From MWEI01 sp964600235 (lineage in GTDB: Bacteria > Desulfobacterota > Desulfomonilia > UBA1062), in NCBI GenBank assembly GCA_964600235.1, contig CAZRIV010000012.1, positions 76,296 through 140,295 of the forward strand: 64,000 nt of DNA, given 5' to 3'. How positions within the stretch are numbered: position 1 is the first letter of the stretch; each line of letters opens with the position of its first letter. Both the position numbers and the translations under genes were made by a program. Below the pieces are notes generated by a model that was not told the origin of the DNA, did not search any database, and saw nothing but the letters and a program-made list of their open reading frames with translations. Positions 7,729-16,382 of this stretch are shown piece after piece.

Positions 7729-8412
7729 GTGAAGAAGCAAACCAAGAAAGAGAAGATTGAAGTAGCCGAAAAGAAGCAACCTAATAAAAAAGAGTCTGCT
7801 GCGGCCGGACAGAAGCCAGCCCGGGGAGAAGGGTCTTCTGCGGCCCAAAAGAAGCCACCCCAGAAAAAGGCGCCAGCCGCAGCAGAAGAGAAGCAGCCAA
7901 AGAAAAAGGAGTCTGTTTCAGTCAAGGCAAAGCCCTCCCGGGAAAAAGCCCCGTCTGCTGCCGTGAAGAAACCGCCGCAGAAAAAGGAACCTGCCGCAGT
8001 CGAGAAAAAGCTATCAACGAAAAGAGAGCCTGCTGCGGTCGAGGAAAAGCCATCCCGGGAGAAAGGGCTTTCAGCTGTAGAGAAGAAGTCGCCTCGGAAA
8101 AAGGTTCTTTCTGCGGCCGATCTCGGGACACGGTTCAAGTGCTACAAATGCGGTACCAAATTTTATGACCTAGGAAGACCTCAGCCTCTTTGTCCTTCAT
8201 GTGGAGAAGATCAGAATAATGAAGAGGCTAAAAGGATGCTCAAGCGGAAGAAGAAACGTCGATCAGCCTACTTGGCCAAGACAGAACCCATGATCAGACC
8301 CCCGGAAGAGAGGGATGAGGTGATCGAGGTCGTTGATGAACTCGATTCTGAGTTTGTTCTGGATATGGATGACATTGTCCTGGAAGAGGGCACAGACTCG
8401 GACAACTCATAG
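7729..8412 (+). CDS. Histone-H1-like Lys/Ala-rich protein with FYDLN zinc-ribbon domain
   Basis: The 227-residue product has two parts. Residues 1-130 are low-complexity Lys/Ala/Pro/Glu repeats resembling histone H1 tails, with units such as SAAAGQKPARGEGSSA and VEKKLSTKREPAA. Residues about 134-175 form a zinc ribbon with two Cys pairs (CYKCGTKFYDL then CPSCGEDQ), which matches the FYDLN_acid family of unknown function. A Lys/Arg stretch and an acidic tail follow. The start is GTG at 7729, four bases after the HU gene. A nucleoid or nucleic-acid-binding role is inferred from composition and neighbour; the repeats probably vary in length between strains. Confidence 0.85.
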   Translation: MKKQTKKEKIEVAEKKQPNKKESAAAGQKPARGEGSSAAQKKPPQKKAPAAAEEKQPKKKESVSVKAKPSREKAPSAAVKKPPQKKEPAAVEKKLSTKREPAAVEEKPSREKGLSAVEKKSPRKKVLSAADLGTRFKCYKCGTKFYDLGRPQPLCPSCGEDQNNEEAKRMLKRKKKRRSAYLAKTEPMIRPPEERDEVIEVVDELDSEFVLDMDDIVLEEGTDSDNS

Positions 8413-8614
8413 AAGAGACTGCCATCGACACTGGCATTATCGGACCCCATGCAGAATCAACGGCCAAAAAGGATCAGGTAATGTTCGGATATGGGAATAA
8501 TAATGGTGGCCCTGCGACTATGCAACATGTCCAAAAAAACACCACAAATACATATGGCCGTGCCGGACCCACTTCCCCATTGATTCATTCATGAAGCTGT
8601 GATGAGATCAATCC

Positions 8615-9100
8615 ATGAAACTTGATGAAATCGACAAGGCTCTCCTCGCCCTTGCAGAAGGGGACATGGAAGTCTGCAGGCGGCCCTTTGACAAGTGGGC
8701 AGAAAAGATCGGCATTCCCGTGGAGGAGGTTGTTTCCCGGCTCCAGGCACTGAAACAAGGCGGTGTGATCAGGGAGATCAAGGCGATCCTCAGGCACACC
8801 AGGGCTGGCTTCACGGCCAATGCCATGGTGGTGTGGGCCGTTCCCGCAGACAGAGTGGATGAGGCGGGGATGAAAATCGCCGCCTGTAAGGCGGTGAGCC
8901 ATTGCTATGAACGGCATGGGTTCGGCCCGTACACTGTCTACTCCATGATCCATGGGCGAGCGAAAGAGGAGATTCTTGATACGGTCCAATCCATCGCCCA
9001 GGCTGCCGGCATCAGTGATTTTAAGATCTTCTGGAGCGTCAGGGAACTGAAAAAGACATCCATGAGGTATTTTTGCCAGGAGGATTCCTGTGACGAATGA
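8615..9100 (+). CDS. ahbB: Siroheme decarboxylase subunit, AhbB/NirDHL-like (Lrp/AsnC fold)
   Basis: A 161-residue AsnC-type protein: helix-turn-helix-like N-terminus (about 5-55) and a ligand-binding half ending in the family hallmark VRELKKTSMRYF. In AhbA/AhbB and NirD/L/G/H this fold does not regulate genes; it decarboxylates siroheme to didecarboxysiroheme in alternative heme or heme d1 synthesis. The gene overlaps hemL by 11 bases, which supports a tetrapyrrole role. Only one subunit is encoded here; the AhbA-type partner should be elsewhere. Which of the two subunits it is cannot be decided with certainty. Confidence 0.8.
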   Translation: MKLDEIDKALLALAEGDMEVCRRPFDKWAEKIGIPVEEVVSRLQALKQGGVIREIKAILRHTRAGFTANAMVVWAVPADRVDEAGMKIAACKAVSHCYERHGFGPYTVYSMIHGRAKEEILDTVQSIAQAAGISDFKIFWSVRELKKTSMRYFCQEDSCDE

Positions 9101-10364
9101 GGAACTGTTCGAGGCTGCACAGAAGGTGATACCGGGCGGGGTGAACTCACCGGTCCGCGCGTTTGGGAAGGTGGGCGGAGTGCCCCGGTTCATGGCCTGC
9201 GGATCAGGCGCGTACCTGACTGATGCGGAAGGGAAAAAGTATATCGATTTTGTGCTCTCCTGGGGCCCCCTTATCCTCGGTCACTGCCACCCCGCAGTGG
9301 TGGAGGCGGTTGTACGCCAGGCCGGCATAGGCATGAGCTACGGCGCTCCGACCGACCTTGAAGTCCGCATGGCCGAACTGGTCTGCGATGCCTTCCCGTC
9401 CATGGACAAGGTCCGCTTCGTCAGCTCCGGCACCGAGGCCGTTATGAGTGCCATCAGGCTGGCCCGGGCCACCACGGCCAGGCAGCTCATCGTCAAGTTC
9501 GAGGGGTGCTACCACGGCCACACCGACAGCCTTCTCGTAAAGGCGGGCTCCGGCCTGCTGACGCTCGGCGTCCCGGACTCGTCCGGGGTGCCGGAAGGGA
9601 CAGCATCCACGACCGCGGTCCTGCCCTACAACGATACGGCGAGCTTCGAGGCGTTCATGGCCAGGCGAGGAGGCGAGGTGGCCTCCGTCATCGTGGAGCC
9701 CGTGGCCGGGAACATGGGGGTGGTGCTCCCGGACAGGGGATTCCTTGAGTCCATCAGGGAAAAGACCAGCTCTTGCGGGGCACTGCTCATCTTCGATGAG
9801 GTGATCACGGGCTTCCGGTTCTGCTTCGGGGGATATCAGGAGCTTGCAGGGATAACCCCGGATCTCACTTGCCTGGGCAAGATCATCGGCGGCGGTCTGC
9901 CTGCTGCCGCCTTCGGGGGAAGGGCTGCGGTCATGGACCTCCTCGCCCCCCTGGGCCCGGTCTACCAGGCAGGTACGCTCTCGGGCAACCCGCTCGCCAT
10001 GGCCGCGGGCCTTGCCACCCTCACTGTGCTCAGGGAACAGAACCCCTACGACAGTCTCGGCAAGGCCATGGTTGCCTTCACCTCAGGGATTCATGATCTC
10101 GCGCGCGCCAAAGGCATCCCCATGACCATAAACGGCCTTGGCCCCATGGCAGGGATGTTTTTCAGTGAAGGGCCGGTGAGGACCTTTGAAGAGGTAATGG
10201 CCTGTGATGCGGCAAAGTATGCCAGGTTCTTCCATGCCATGCTGGAACAGGGGGTATATCTGGCGCCGTCGGCCTATGAGGCGCTTTTTGTAAGCACGAG
10301 CCATACCTCCGAGGTTATGGAAAAGGCACTGGCGGCTTCTGAAAAGGCGTTCGCTAGACTCTAG
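9090..10364 (+). CDS. hemL: Glutamate-1-semialdehyde 2,1-aminomutase
   Basis: This 424-residue PLP enzyme converts glutamate-1-semialdehyde to 5-aminolevulinate, the entry to tetrapyrroles by the C5 route. Visible family marks are KVIPGGVNSPVRAF near the start, FEGCYHGHTDSLLVKAGSG, the PLP-associated FDEVITGFR, and the Schiff-base lysine in CLGKIIGGGLPAAAFGG. The start is GTG at 9090, preceded by CCAGGAGG. Its 3' end overlaps the convergent lon gene by 11 bases. Linkage to the siroheme decarboxylase gene indicates a dedicated heme-synthesis operon. Confidence 0.97.
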   Translation: MTNEELFEAAQKVIPGGVNSPVRAFGKVGGVPRFMACGSGAYLTDAEGKKYIDFVLSWGPLILGHCHPAVVEAVVRQAGIGMSYGAPTDLEVRMAELVCDAFPSMDKVRFVSSGTEAVMSAIRLARATTARQLIVKFEGCYHGHTDSLLVKAGSGLLTLGVPDSSGVPEGTASTTAVLPYNDTASFEAFMARRGGEVASVIVEPVAGNMGVVLPDRGFLESIREKTSSCGALLIFDEVITGFRFCFGGYQELAGITPDLTCLGKIIGGGLPAAAFGGRAAVMDLLAPLGPVYQAGTLSGNPLAMAAGLATLTVLREQNPYDSLGKAMVAFTSGIHDLARAKGIPMTINGLGPMAGMFFSEGPVRTFEEVMACDAAKYARFFHAMLEQGVYLAPSAYEALFVSTSHTSEVMEKALAASEKAFARL

Positions 10365-12789
10365 TCCCCTGCGAGCCGGTGAGGGCTTCTTCGGGGCTTG
10401 GGTGGGCAAATGCGGCAAAGACGGCCTCCGGTCCCTCGGGGAAGGCTATGGCGAGCACATCCTCAATGGTCTCGACGAAGTGGATGGTGAGGTCGCTCGT
10501 CACATAGGGTTCGATGTCGATCAGGTCCTTCTGGTTCATCATGGGCAGGATAATGGTGGTGAATCCGGCCCTGCGTGCGGCCAGAACCTTCTCCTTGATG
10601 CCGCCCACGGGAAGGACGACACCCCGCAGGGTGATCTCTCCGGTCATGGCAAGGTCTTCGCGCACCACTTTGTTGGTGAGCAGGGATATGATCGAGGTGA
10701 CCAGGGTCACGCCCGCGGACGGACCGTCCTTGGGTATGGCGCCTGCCGGCACATGGATGTGAATGCAGCGGTCCTTCTCGATGGTGCAGCCCATGCCCTT
10801 GATGAGGGAGAGCCCGAGCCGGGCCGATTCCTTCATGACATCGCCCATCTGGCCGGTGAGGATCATCTCCTCCTTCCCCTGCACCAGGGCCGTCTCCACG
10901 AAGAGGATCTCCCCCCCGAACGGCGTCCAGGCAAGGCCGGTGGCTATACCCGGGATGCGGATGCGCTGCTTTGCCTCCGGCAGGAAGCGCACCGGTCCCA
11001 GGGCCTTTTCAATGAACCCGGTGTCTATGGCGAACCCTGTCTCGCAGCCCTTTGCCACCTGGAAGGCGATCATGCGCAAGGCGGATGCGATCTCCCGCTG
11101 GAGGTTCCGCACGCCCGATTCCCGTGTGTAGTGGCGGATGATGTGGCTGAGAGCCTCGTCGAGGAAGTCCACGCCCCTGCCCGCGAGCCCGTTGGCCTCG
11201 ATCTCGCGGGGTATGAGGTAGTTCTTGGCGATGGCGAGCTTGTCCTCATGGGTGTAGCCCTCGATCTCAACGATCTCCATGCGGTCTTTCAGCGCAGCCG
11301 GGATGGTATCCATCACGTTGGCCGTGGTGATGAAGAACACCTTGGAGAGGTCGTAGGGCACGTTCAGGTAGTGGTCGGTGAAGTGGCTGTTCTGCTCGGG
11401 GTCCAGCGCCTCCAAAAGGGCGGATGCCGGATCGCCGTGTATGTCCCTGGTGAGCTTGTCGATCTCGTCCAGCATGAACACGGGGTTCACGGTCCCTGCG
11501 GTCTTGATGCCGTTGATGATGCGGCCGGGCAGCGCCCCGATATAGGTCCTTCTATGGCCCCTGATCTCTGCCTCGTCCCTCACCCCGCCCAGAGAGATGC
11601 GCACGAACTTCCTTCCCATAGCCCGGGCAATGGATTTGCCCAGGGAGGTCTTGCCCACGCCGGGCGGTCCGACGAAGCACAGGATCGGTCCCTTGAGGTC
11701 GTTTTTCAGCTTCTTGACCGAGAGGTATTCCACGATCCTTTTCTTGGGCTTCTTCAGGTCGAAGTGGTCTTCGTCGAGTATCCGCTCGACATTGCCGATA
11801 TCGAGGTTGTCTTCCGAGCCCTCGTTCCAGGGCAGATCCAGGATCCAGTCCAGGTAGGTGCGGATGGTGACATACTCCGAGGAAGACGGCTGCATGCGGG
11901 CGATCCGCTTCAGGTCTTTTTCGATCTCGGTCTTCACCTCTTCAGGCAGTCCTTTTGCTGCGATCTCGCCCCTGAGCTCCTCCATCTCATCCTCGGCGTC
12001 CGAGCCCGACTCACCCAGCTCCTTCTTGATGGCCTTGAGCTGTTGTCTGAGATAGTACTCCCTCTGGGCCGTGTTTATCTCGCCTCGGGCCTTCTCGGTG
12101 ATCTTCGAAGAGAGCTCCAGGATGTCCAGTTCGTCCCTGAGACTTTCGTAGAGGAGGCTGAACTTCTTCTCGAAATCGTCCTCCTCGAGGATCCCCTGTT
12201 TCCTTGCCGCTGGGATCGGCAGGTTCGTCGTGGTGGTGGCGAGCATCATGGCCGGGTCCTTGATCTTGGCCAGGTTCGTGAGCACGCTCTCCAGGTTCTG
12301 GTAGGACATGCGTGCGAGTTGGGACAGGACCTCCCTTGTGGAAAGGGCCAGGGCAAAGACCTGCTTGGTGGGCTCCATGTTCTCGGCAAGAGTGGTGATG
12401 CGGACCTTGAGATAGGGGTTGTCAGCCACCTTTTCCTCAAGGTATACCTTCTGGACCCCCCTGATCATGATGGAGAGCTCGCCCGGTTTTACCGAGGAAA
12501 CCTTGGTGATCTTGGCCACACAGCCTACGCGGAAGAGGTTTTCCCACACGGCGGGGATGGGCTCATGGGGCTTGCGCATGCCCACGGCCACGATGGAGCT
12601 GTTCGTCGCATGGAATTCCCTGATCAGTGAGGCCGATGTGGGGTTTGTCACGATAAGCGGCAGCACGGCGCCCGGAAGCAGGATGGCATCCTTCAGCGGG
12701 AGAACGGGCATGACCTCGTGGATCTCCTCAATGGAGAAATCCTCGGACTCGTCGTTGCTGTTTTTGAATATATTCTTAATCCAGTCCAT
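10354..12789 (-). CDS. lon: ATP-dependent protease Lon
   Basis: An 811-residue LonA-type protease with the standard order: N-terminal substrate domain (about 25-220), coiled linker, AAA+ module with Walker A GPPGVGKTSLGKS and Walker B VFMLDEIDKL, and C-terminal Ser-Lys peptidase with catalytic serine in KDGPSAGVTLVTS. It degrades misfolded and regulatory proteins in the cytoplasm. The length is normal for the family. It lies 48 bases downstream of the glmU-like gene on the same strand and may share its transcript. No heat-shock inverted repeat was recognised upstream. Confidence 0.98.
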   Translation of the reverse strand: MDWIKNIFKNSNDESEDFSIEEIHEVMPVLPLKDAILLPGAVLPLIVTNPTSASLIREFHATNSSIVAVGMRKPHEPIPAVWENLFRVGCVAKITKVSSVKPGELSIMIRGVQKVYLEEKVADNPYLKVRITTLAENMEPTKQVFALALSTREVLSQLARMSYQNLESVLTNLAKIKDPAMMLATTTTNLPIPAARKQGILEEDDFEKKFSLLYESLRDELDILELSSKITEKARGEINTAQREYYLRQQLKAIKKELGESGSDAEDEMEELRGEIAAKGLPEEVKTEIEKDLKRIARMQPSSSEYVTIRTYLDWILDLPWNEGSEDNLDIGNVERILDEDHFDLKKPKKRIVEYLSVKKLKNDLKGPILCFVGPPGVGKTSLGKSIARAMGRKFVRISLGGVRDEAEIRGHRRTYIGALPGRIINGIKTAGTVNPVFMLDEIDKLTRDIHGDPASALLEALDPEQNSHFTDHYLNVPYDLSKVFFITTANVMDTIPAALKDRMEIVEIEGYTHEDKLAIAKNYLIPREIEANGLAGRGVDFLDEALSHIIRHYTRESGVRNLQREIASALRMIAFQVAKGCETGFAIDTGFIEKALGPVRFLPEAKQRIRIPGIATGLAWTPFGGEILFVETALVQGKEEMILTGQMGDVMKESARLGLSLIKGMGCTIEKDRCIHIHVPAGAIPKDGPSAGVTLVTSIISLLTNKVVREDLAMTGEITLRGVVLPVGGIKEKVLAARRAGFTTIILPMMNQKDLIDIEPYVTSDLTIHFVETIEDVLAIAFPEGPEAVFAAFAHPSPEEALTGSQGTRV

Positions 12790-12837
12790 GAATACTATGT
12801 AGGCTCGCCCCTGACGAAAGTCAATCAGGAGCCTTTT

Positions 12838-13833
12838 TCAGGATATCCGCGTGTAGGGATCAATGACGGCATGGGAATCGATGGTCCTGTTTTCGATGAT
12901 GGAGCCCATGCCGATAACGGCCTTTTCTCCGATGACGGCATCCTTGATCCAGGCCTGGGGCATCACCTCTGCGCCCTGGCCGATCAGGCTCTTACCCATG
13001 ATGTGGGTTCCGGGCCAGATCCGGGCGTTCCCTTCAACCCTGGCAGCCGGGCTGATCCAGGTGGTCGACGGGTCCTGGAGAGTCACCCCTGATTCCATGA
13101 GGGCATTGTTGATGCGCTGCTGCATCCTTTTCTGGGCAAAGGCCAGCTGAGCCCTGGAGTTGATCCCGTGTGCCTCGTCAGGGTCCGTCACCGTGAACGA
13201 CTGAACCTTCTCCGCCATGGCCACCACATCGGTGAGGTAGAATTCGCCCTTGGTGTTGTCCGGGCAGATGCGCTCCACCGAGGCAAGCAGGAACTCCTTG
13301 TTGATGACATATACGCTCGTATTGATCTCATCTATCTTCTTTTCTTTTGGTGTAGCGTCATTGTGCTCCACGATCCGTTTGACAGCGCCCTTCCTGTCGC
13401 GCACGATCCTTCCGTAGCCGAAGGGATCTGTGATCCTGGCCGTGAGGATGCCCATGTCGGCCCCGGCTGCATGGTAGGCATCGAGAAGTCCGGTAATGGA
13501 TTCCTTCCGGATCAGCGGCATGTCACCCGGCAGGATGATGATATGGGAGGCATGGGCATGAGCGATCTTTTCCTTAGCCATGAGGACGGCATGACCAGTA
13601 CCCAGCTGGGGTTCCTGGACCACGATGCCCGTATGGAAGGCGTCGAGATAGCTTGTCACCAGGTCCCGGCCGTGGCCGACTACGGCGATCACGCTTTCCG
13701 ATATGTCACCCACCAGGGCAAGGGAATAATAGATAAGCGGATAGCCGAGGATCTCATGGAGAACCTTGGGGTAGTCCGATTTCAATCTCGTGCCTTTCCC
13801 GGCTGCAAGGATTATGCTACAAGTGGTGTTCAT
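12838..13833 (-). CDS. GlmU-like UDP-GlcNAc pyrophosphorylase lacking the acetyltransferase half
   Basis: The 331-residue protein has a complete nucleotidyltransferase domain (about 1-225): LAAGKGTRLKSDYPKVLH, the QLGTGHA uridine-binding loop, and EINTSVYVI. It then enters a left-handed beta-helix (VEGNARIWPGTHIMGKSL...) but stops after about four coils, whereas full GlmU has about 450 residues and an acetyl-CoA site. It should form UDP-GlcNAc from GlcNAc-1-phosphate and UTP but not acetylate GlcN-1-phosphate. The reading frame ends with a clean TGA and no beta-helix coding continues before lon. A separate acetyltransferase may exist elsewhere. Confidence 0.88.
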   Translation of the reverse strand: MNTTCSIILAAGKGTRLKSDYPKVLHEILGYPLIYYSLALVGDISESVIAVVGHGRDLVTSYLDAFHTGIVVQEPQLGTGHAVLMAKEKIAHAHASHIIILPGDMPLIRKESITGLLDAYHAAGADMGILTARITDPFGYGRIVRDRKGAVKRIVEHNDATPKEKKIDEINTSVYVINKEFLLASVERICPDNTKGEFYLTDVVAMAEKVQSFTVTDPDEAHGINSRAQLAFAQKRMQQRINNALMESGVTLQDPSTTWISPAARVEGNARIWPGTHIMGKSLIGQGAEVMPQAWIKDAVIGEKAVIGMGSIIENRTIDSHAVIDPYTRIS

Positions 13834-13866
13834 AGGGGAGTTCTGCTACCATAAAGGAGAGGTTTT

Positions 13867-13879
13867 CGCAACTGTTGCG
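13867..13879. promoter_or_regulatory. Perfect palindrome between glmU-like and mreB genes
   Basis: CGCAACTGTTGCG is a 6-bp inverted repeat around one base, 33 bases upstream of the minus-strand glmU-like start. It could be an operator, but no regulator can be named. Confidence 0.25.
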
Positions 13880-13934
13880 GAGCCGAGTGGGGTGGGGGTT
13901 CAGAAGAGTAGGTGGAGGTCGGTAATCTTTTTTT

Positions 13935-13948
13935 GGCCCGTACGGGCC
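13935..13948. promoter_or_regulatory. 14-bp GC palindrome upstream of mreB
   Basis: GGCCCGTACGGGCC is fully self-complementary and is preceded on the plus strand by seven T residues. Neither strand shows a T-run after the stem, so it is not a standard terminator. It lies 122 bases before mreB in the divergent promoter region. Function unknown. Confidence 0.3.
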
Positions 13949-14069
13949 GGGTGTCCGTATTCTTCCGAACACAGGTTCTCATACCTCCTGAAGCCCTTGT
14001 AAAAGGCTTTCGCTTTTGTTAAGAGGGCAAAAGCTTCACGATCCTCAAGCGCGAAAGGAGAAGTATTGT

Positions 14070-15107
14070 ATGGTCTTGGAATGGGTCTCAGGACTGTTCT
14101 CGAATGATCTTGCCATAGATTTAGGAACCGCCAACACCTTGGTATATGTGAAGGACAAGGGGATCGTGATGTCGGAACCCTCCGTGGTGGCGGTGAAGAT
14201 GGAGCATGGCGGGATCAACCGGATCGTTGCGGTGGGCACCGAGGCCAAGAAGATGCTCGGCAGGACGCCTGAAAACATCCAGGCCATCAGGCCCATGAAG
14301 GACGGCGTCATTGCCGACTTCGAGGCCACCGAGGCCATGCTGAAATACTTTATCACAAAGGTCCACCAGCGCAGGCTCTTTGTCAGGCCCCGGGTGATCA
14401 TCTGCGTGCCTTCCGGCATTACCCAGGTGGAGAAGAGGGCGGTCAAGGAGTCGGCCGAGGCGGCAGGGGCCAGGGAGGTTTATATCGTAGCCGAGCCCAT
14501 GGCAGCCGCCATCGGGGCAGGATTGCCCGTAACCGAGCCCATCAGTTCCATGATCGTGGATATCGGGGGCGGAACCACAGAGGTGGCGGTCATATCGCTC
14601 TCGGGCATCGTATACACCAACAGCGTTCGCGTGGCGGGCGACAAGATCGACCAGGCCATCATGCAGTATATCAAGCGGGAGTATAACCTGCTCATCGGCG
14701 AGCGGACCGCCGAGATCATCAAGATCATGATCGGCTCGGCAGCCTCCGACGATGTGGAAAAGACCATCGAGGTCAAGGGGAGAGACCTGGTGGACGGCAT
14801 CCCCAAGATCTTTACCATCAGCTCGGAGGAGATACGCAAGGCGTGCCAGGGGCCGGTGAGGACCATCATCGACGCGGTCCGTGTGGCCCTGGAGCAGACC
14901 CCCCCCGAACTGGCCGCAGACATCGTGGACAGGGGCATTGTGCTCACAGGCGGCGGCGCCTTGTTCAAGAACCTCGACAAGCTCATTCGCGAGGAAACAG
15001 GTCTGCCGGTCATCATTGCCGAAGACCCTCTTTCCACAGTGGCCCGTGGTGCAGGCAAGCTCTTGGATGACATCGAGCTCTTGAGGGATGTCACTATTTC
15101 GAGTTGA
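14070..15107 (+). CDS. mreB: Rod-shape determining actin homologue MreB
   Basis: A 345-residue bacterial actin that polymerises under the inner membrane and directs side-wall synthesis. The actin-fold phosphate loops are visible: AIDLGTANTLVYVK near the N-terminus and IVDIGGGTTEVAVI at about 160. The start at 14070 (MVLEWVSGLF) was chosen because AAAGGAG (14054-14060) precedes it; the frame is open further upstream from 14016. It is the first gene of the mreBCD-mrdA-rodA operon and its stop shares a base with the mreC start. Confidence 0.97.
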   Translation: MVLEWVSGLFSNDLAIDLGTANTLVYVKDKGIVMSEPSVVAVKMEHGGINRIVAVGTEAKKMLGRTPENIQAIRPMKDGVIADFEATEAMLKYFITKVHQRRLFVRPRVIICVPSGITQVEKRAVKESAEAAGAREVYIVAEPMAAAIGAGLPVTEPISSMIVDIGGGTTEVAVISLSGIVYTNSVRVAGDKIDQAIMQYIKREYNLLIGERTAEIIKIMIGSAASDDVEKTIEVKGRDLVDGIPKIFTISSEEIRKACQGPVRTIIDAVRVALEQTPPELAADIVDRGIVLTGGGALFKNLDKLIREETGLPVIIAEDPLSTVARGAGKLLDDIELLRDVTISS

Positions 15108-15928
15108 TGGGACGACCCGGCACATACAGGATAATCCTCGTCTGTCTTGCAACAGTGGTCGTTACCGTGCTGCTTTCCCTGGGTCAGTACCGTTCGATCT
15201 CATCGGGCCTCAACCCCATTCGGGAGGCCTTCTTTGTATTCGAAAAGGTGGTGACCGCCCCGTTTCGTTTTGCAGGGACCATCTGGAACGACTATATCCT
15301 TCTGGTGAATACCCGTGCGGAAAACAAAGAGCTGAAGAAGCGGCTGGATCAGGTCCGGGTTCAATGCATGGTCGTCAAGGAGCTCAAGATCGAAAACGAG
15401 CATCTTCGGCGGATGCTGGATTTCAAGAATGAGCATTTGGAGTATAAGCTCTTTCCTGCCCGGCTGCTTTCCCAGGACATAACGAACGTGTTCAAGACCC
15501 TGGTGATAGACAGGGGAAAATCCGGCGGTTTTTATGAGGGCATGCCGATAGTCTCGCCCATGGGGCTCATGGGCAGGGTTATTGCGGTTTCTCCTCACAC
15601 CAGCCAGGTGCTGCTCATCACCGATCCCAACAGTGCTGTTCCCGTAATCATAGAGGAGACCCGCGCCAAGGGCATTGTGAGGGGCATGGGGACCAATGAA
15701 CTAAGCCTGGAATATGTCCGGTCCAATGAACTCGTGGAGGTCGGGAACATGGTGGTTACCTCGGGTATGGAGGAGCTTTTTCCCAAGGGCCTGAGGATCG
15801 GCCGAATTTCCGAGATCACGCGCGACCCCAACAAGATCTTCATCAGGATAATGGTCAGCCCGAGCGTGGAGATGTCCAAGATAGAAGGGGTATTCGGGGT
15901 GGGATACCGTGCTGCGGACGCAGATTAG
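15107..15928 (+). CDS. mreC: Rod-shape determining protein MreC
   Basis: A 273-residue bitopic protein: a membrane helix near residues 8-28, a periplasmic coiled coil (about 65-105, ENKELKKRLDQVRVQ onward) and a C-terminal two-barrel domain. The conserved region includes LVIDRGKSGGFYEGMPIVS and later VVTSGMEELFPKGL. MreC links MreB to PBP2 and RodA and activates the elongasome. ATG at 15107 overlaps the mreB TGA by one base; a TTG one codon upstream is the alternative. It overlaps mreD by 20 bases. Confidence 0.96.
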   Translation: MGRPGTYRIILVCLATVVVTVLLSLGQYRSISSGLNPIREAFFVFEKVVTAPFRFAGTIWNDYILLVNTRAENKELKKRLDQVRVQCMVVKELKIENEHLRRMLDFKNEHLEYKLFPARLLSQDITNVFKTLVIDRGKSGGFYEGMPIVSPMGLMGRVIAVSPHTSQVLLITDPNSAVPVIIEETRAKGIVRGMGTNELSLEYVRSNELVEVGNMVVTSGMEELFPKGLRIGRISEITRDPNKIFIRIMVSPSVEMSKIEGVFGVGYRAADAD

Positions 15929-16382
15929 TCTCATAGGCATCCTCTTCCTTGCCGTCTTCATAGAGACCGCCATGGTCCCCGGGATATGGAGCCCTTTGCG
16001 CATTGATCTTTTCATGGGCATGATCATCGGGGTCATAATCCACCTGAGGTTTTCTCAGGGGATTGCCTTCGTACTTATCACCTCGCTCCTTCTTCAGGCA
16101 TTTTCCGGAGCCAGGCCGGGCCTCGTCCCCATGATCTATCTGTGTACATTTGTTGCCATGGGCCTGCTCAAAGGGGTCATCTACCTGGAGAACATCCTTA
16201 CCCAGATCTTTCTTTCCGGGGTCTTTTTCATCCTGGTGGCCATGTCGTTAATCATTTCCCATGATATGAGTCCGAGCCAGTCAGAGATCGTCGCCCTGGC
16301 TGCAGGAGCGGTGTTGACCGGATGCCTGAGCCCGGTTATGGTCGAGCTCATAGGCCGACTGAAAAAAGCCCATGAAGCCTAA
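15909..16382 (+). CDS. mreD: Rod-shape determining protein MreD
   Basis: A 157-residue integral membrane protein with about five hydrophobic helices. MreD sequences diverge, and the call relies on topology, length and position between mreC and mrdA. The start is GTG at 15909 inside the mreC end; its own end overlaps mrdA by 11 bases. It works with MreC in the inner membrane elongasome. Confidence 0.9.
   Translation: MLRTQISLIGILFLAVFIETAMVPGIWSPLRIDLFMGMIIGVIIHLRFSQGIAFVLITSLLLQAFSGARPGLVPMIYLCTFVAMGLLKGVIYLENILTQIFLSGVFFILVAMSLIISHDMSPSQSEIVALAAGAVLTGCLSPVMVELIGRLKKAHEA

Noticed and set aside
7729..8130. Lys/Ala-rich repeats as a tandem DNA repeat or CRISPR-like array
   Set aside because: The repeats are imperfect at DNA level, in frame throughout, and followed by a zinc ribbon in the same frame.
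10402..12630. A 742-codon open frame on the plus strand
   Set aside because: It lies antisense to lon, whose catalytic motifs are intact; the frame stays open because of high GC at third positions. The translated sequence is rich in His, Gly and Asp without family likeness.
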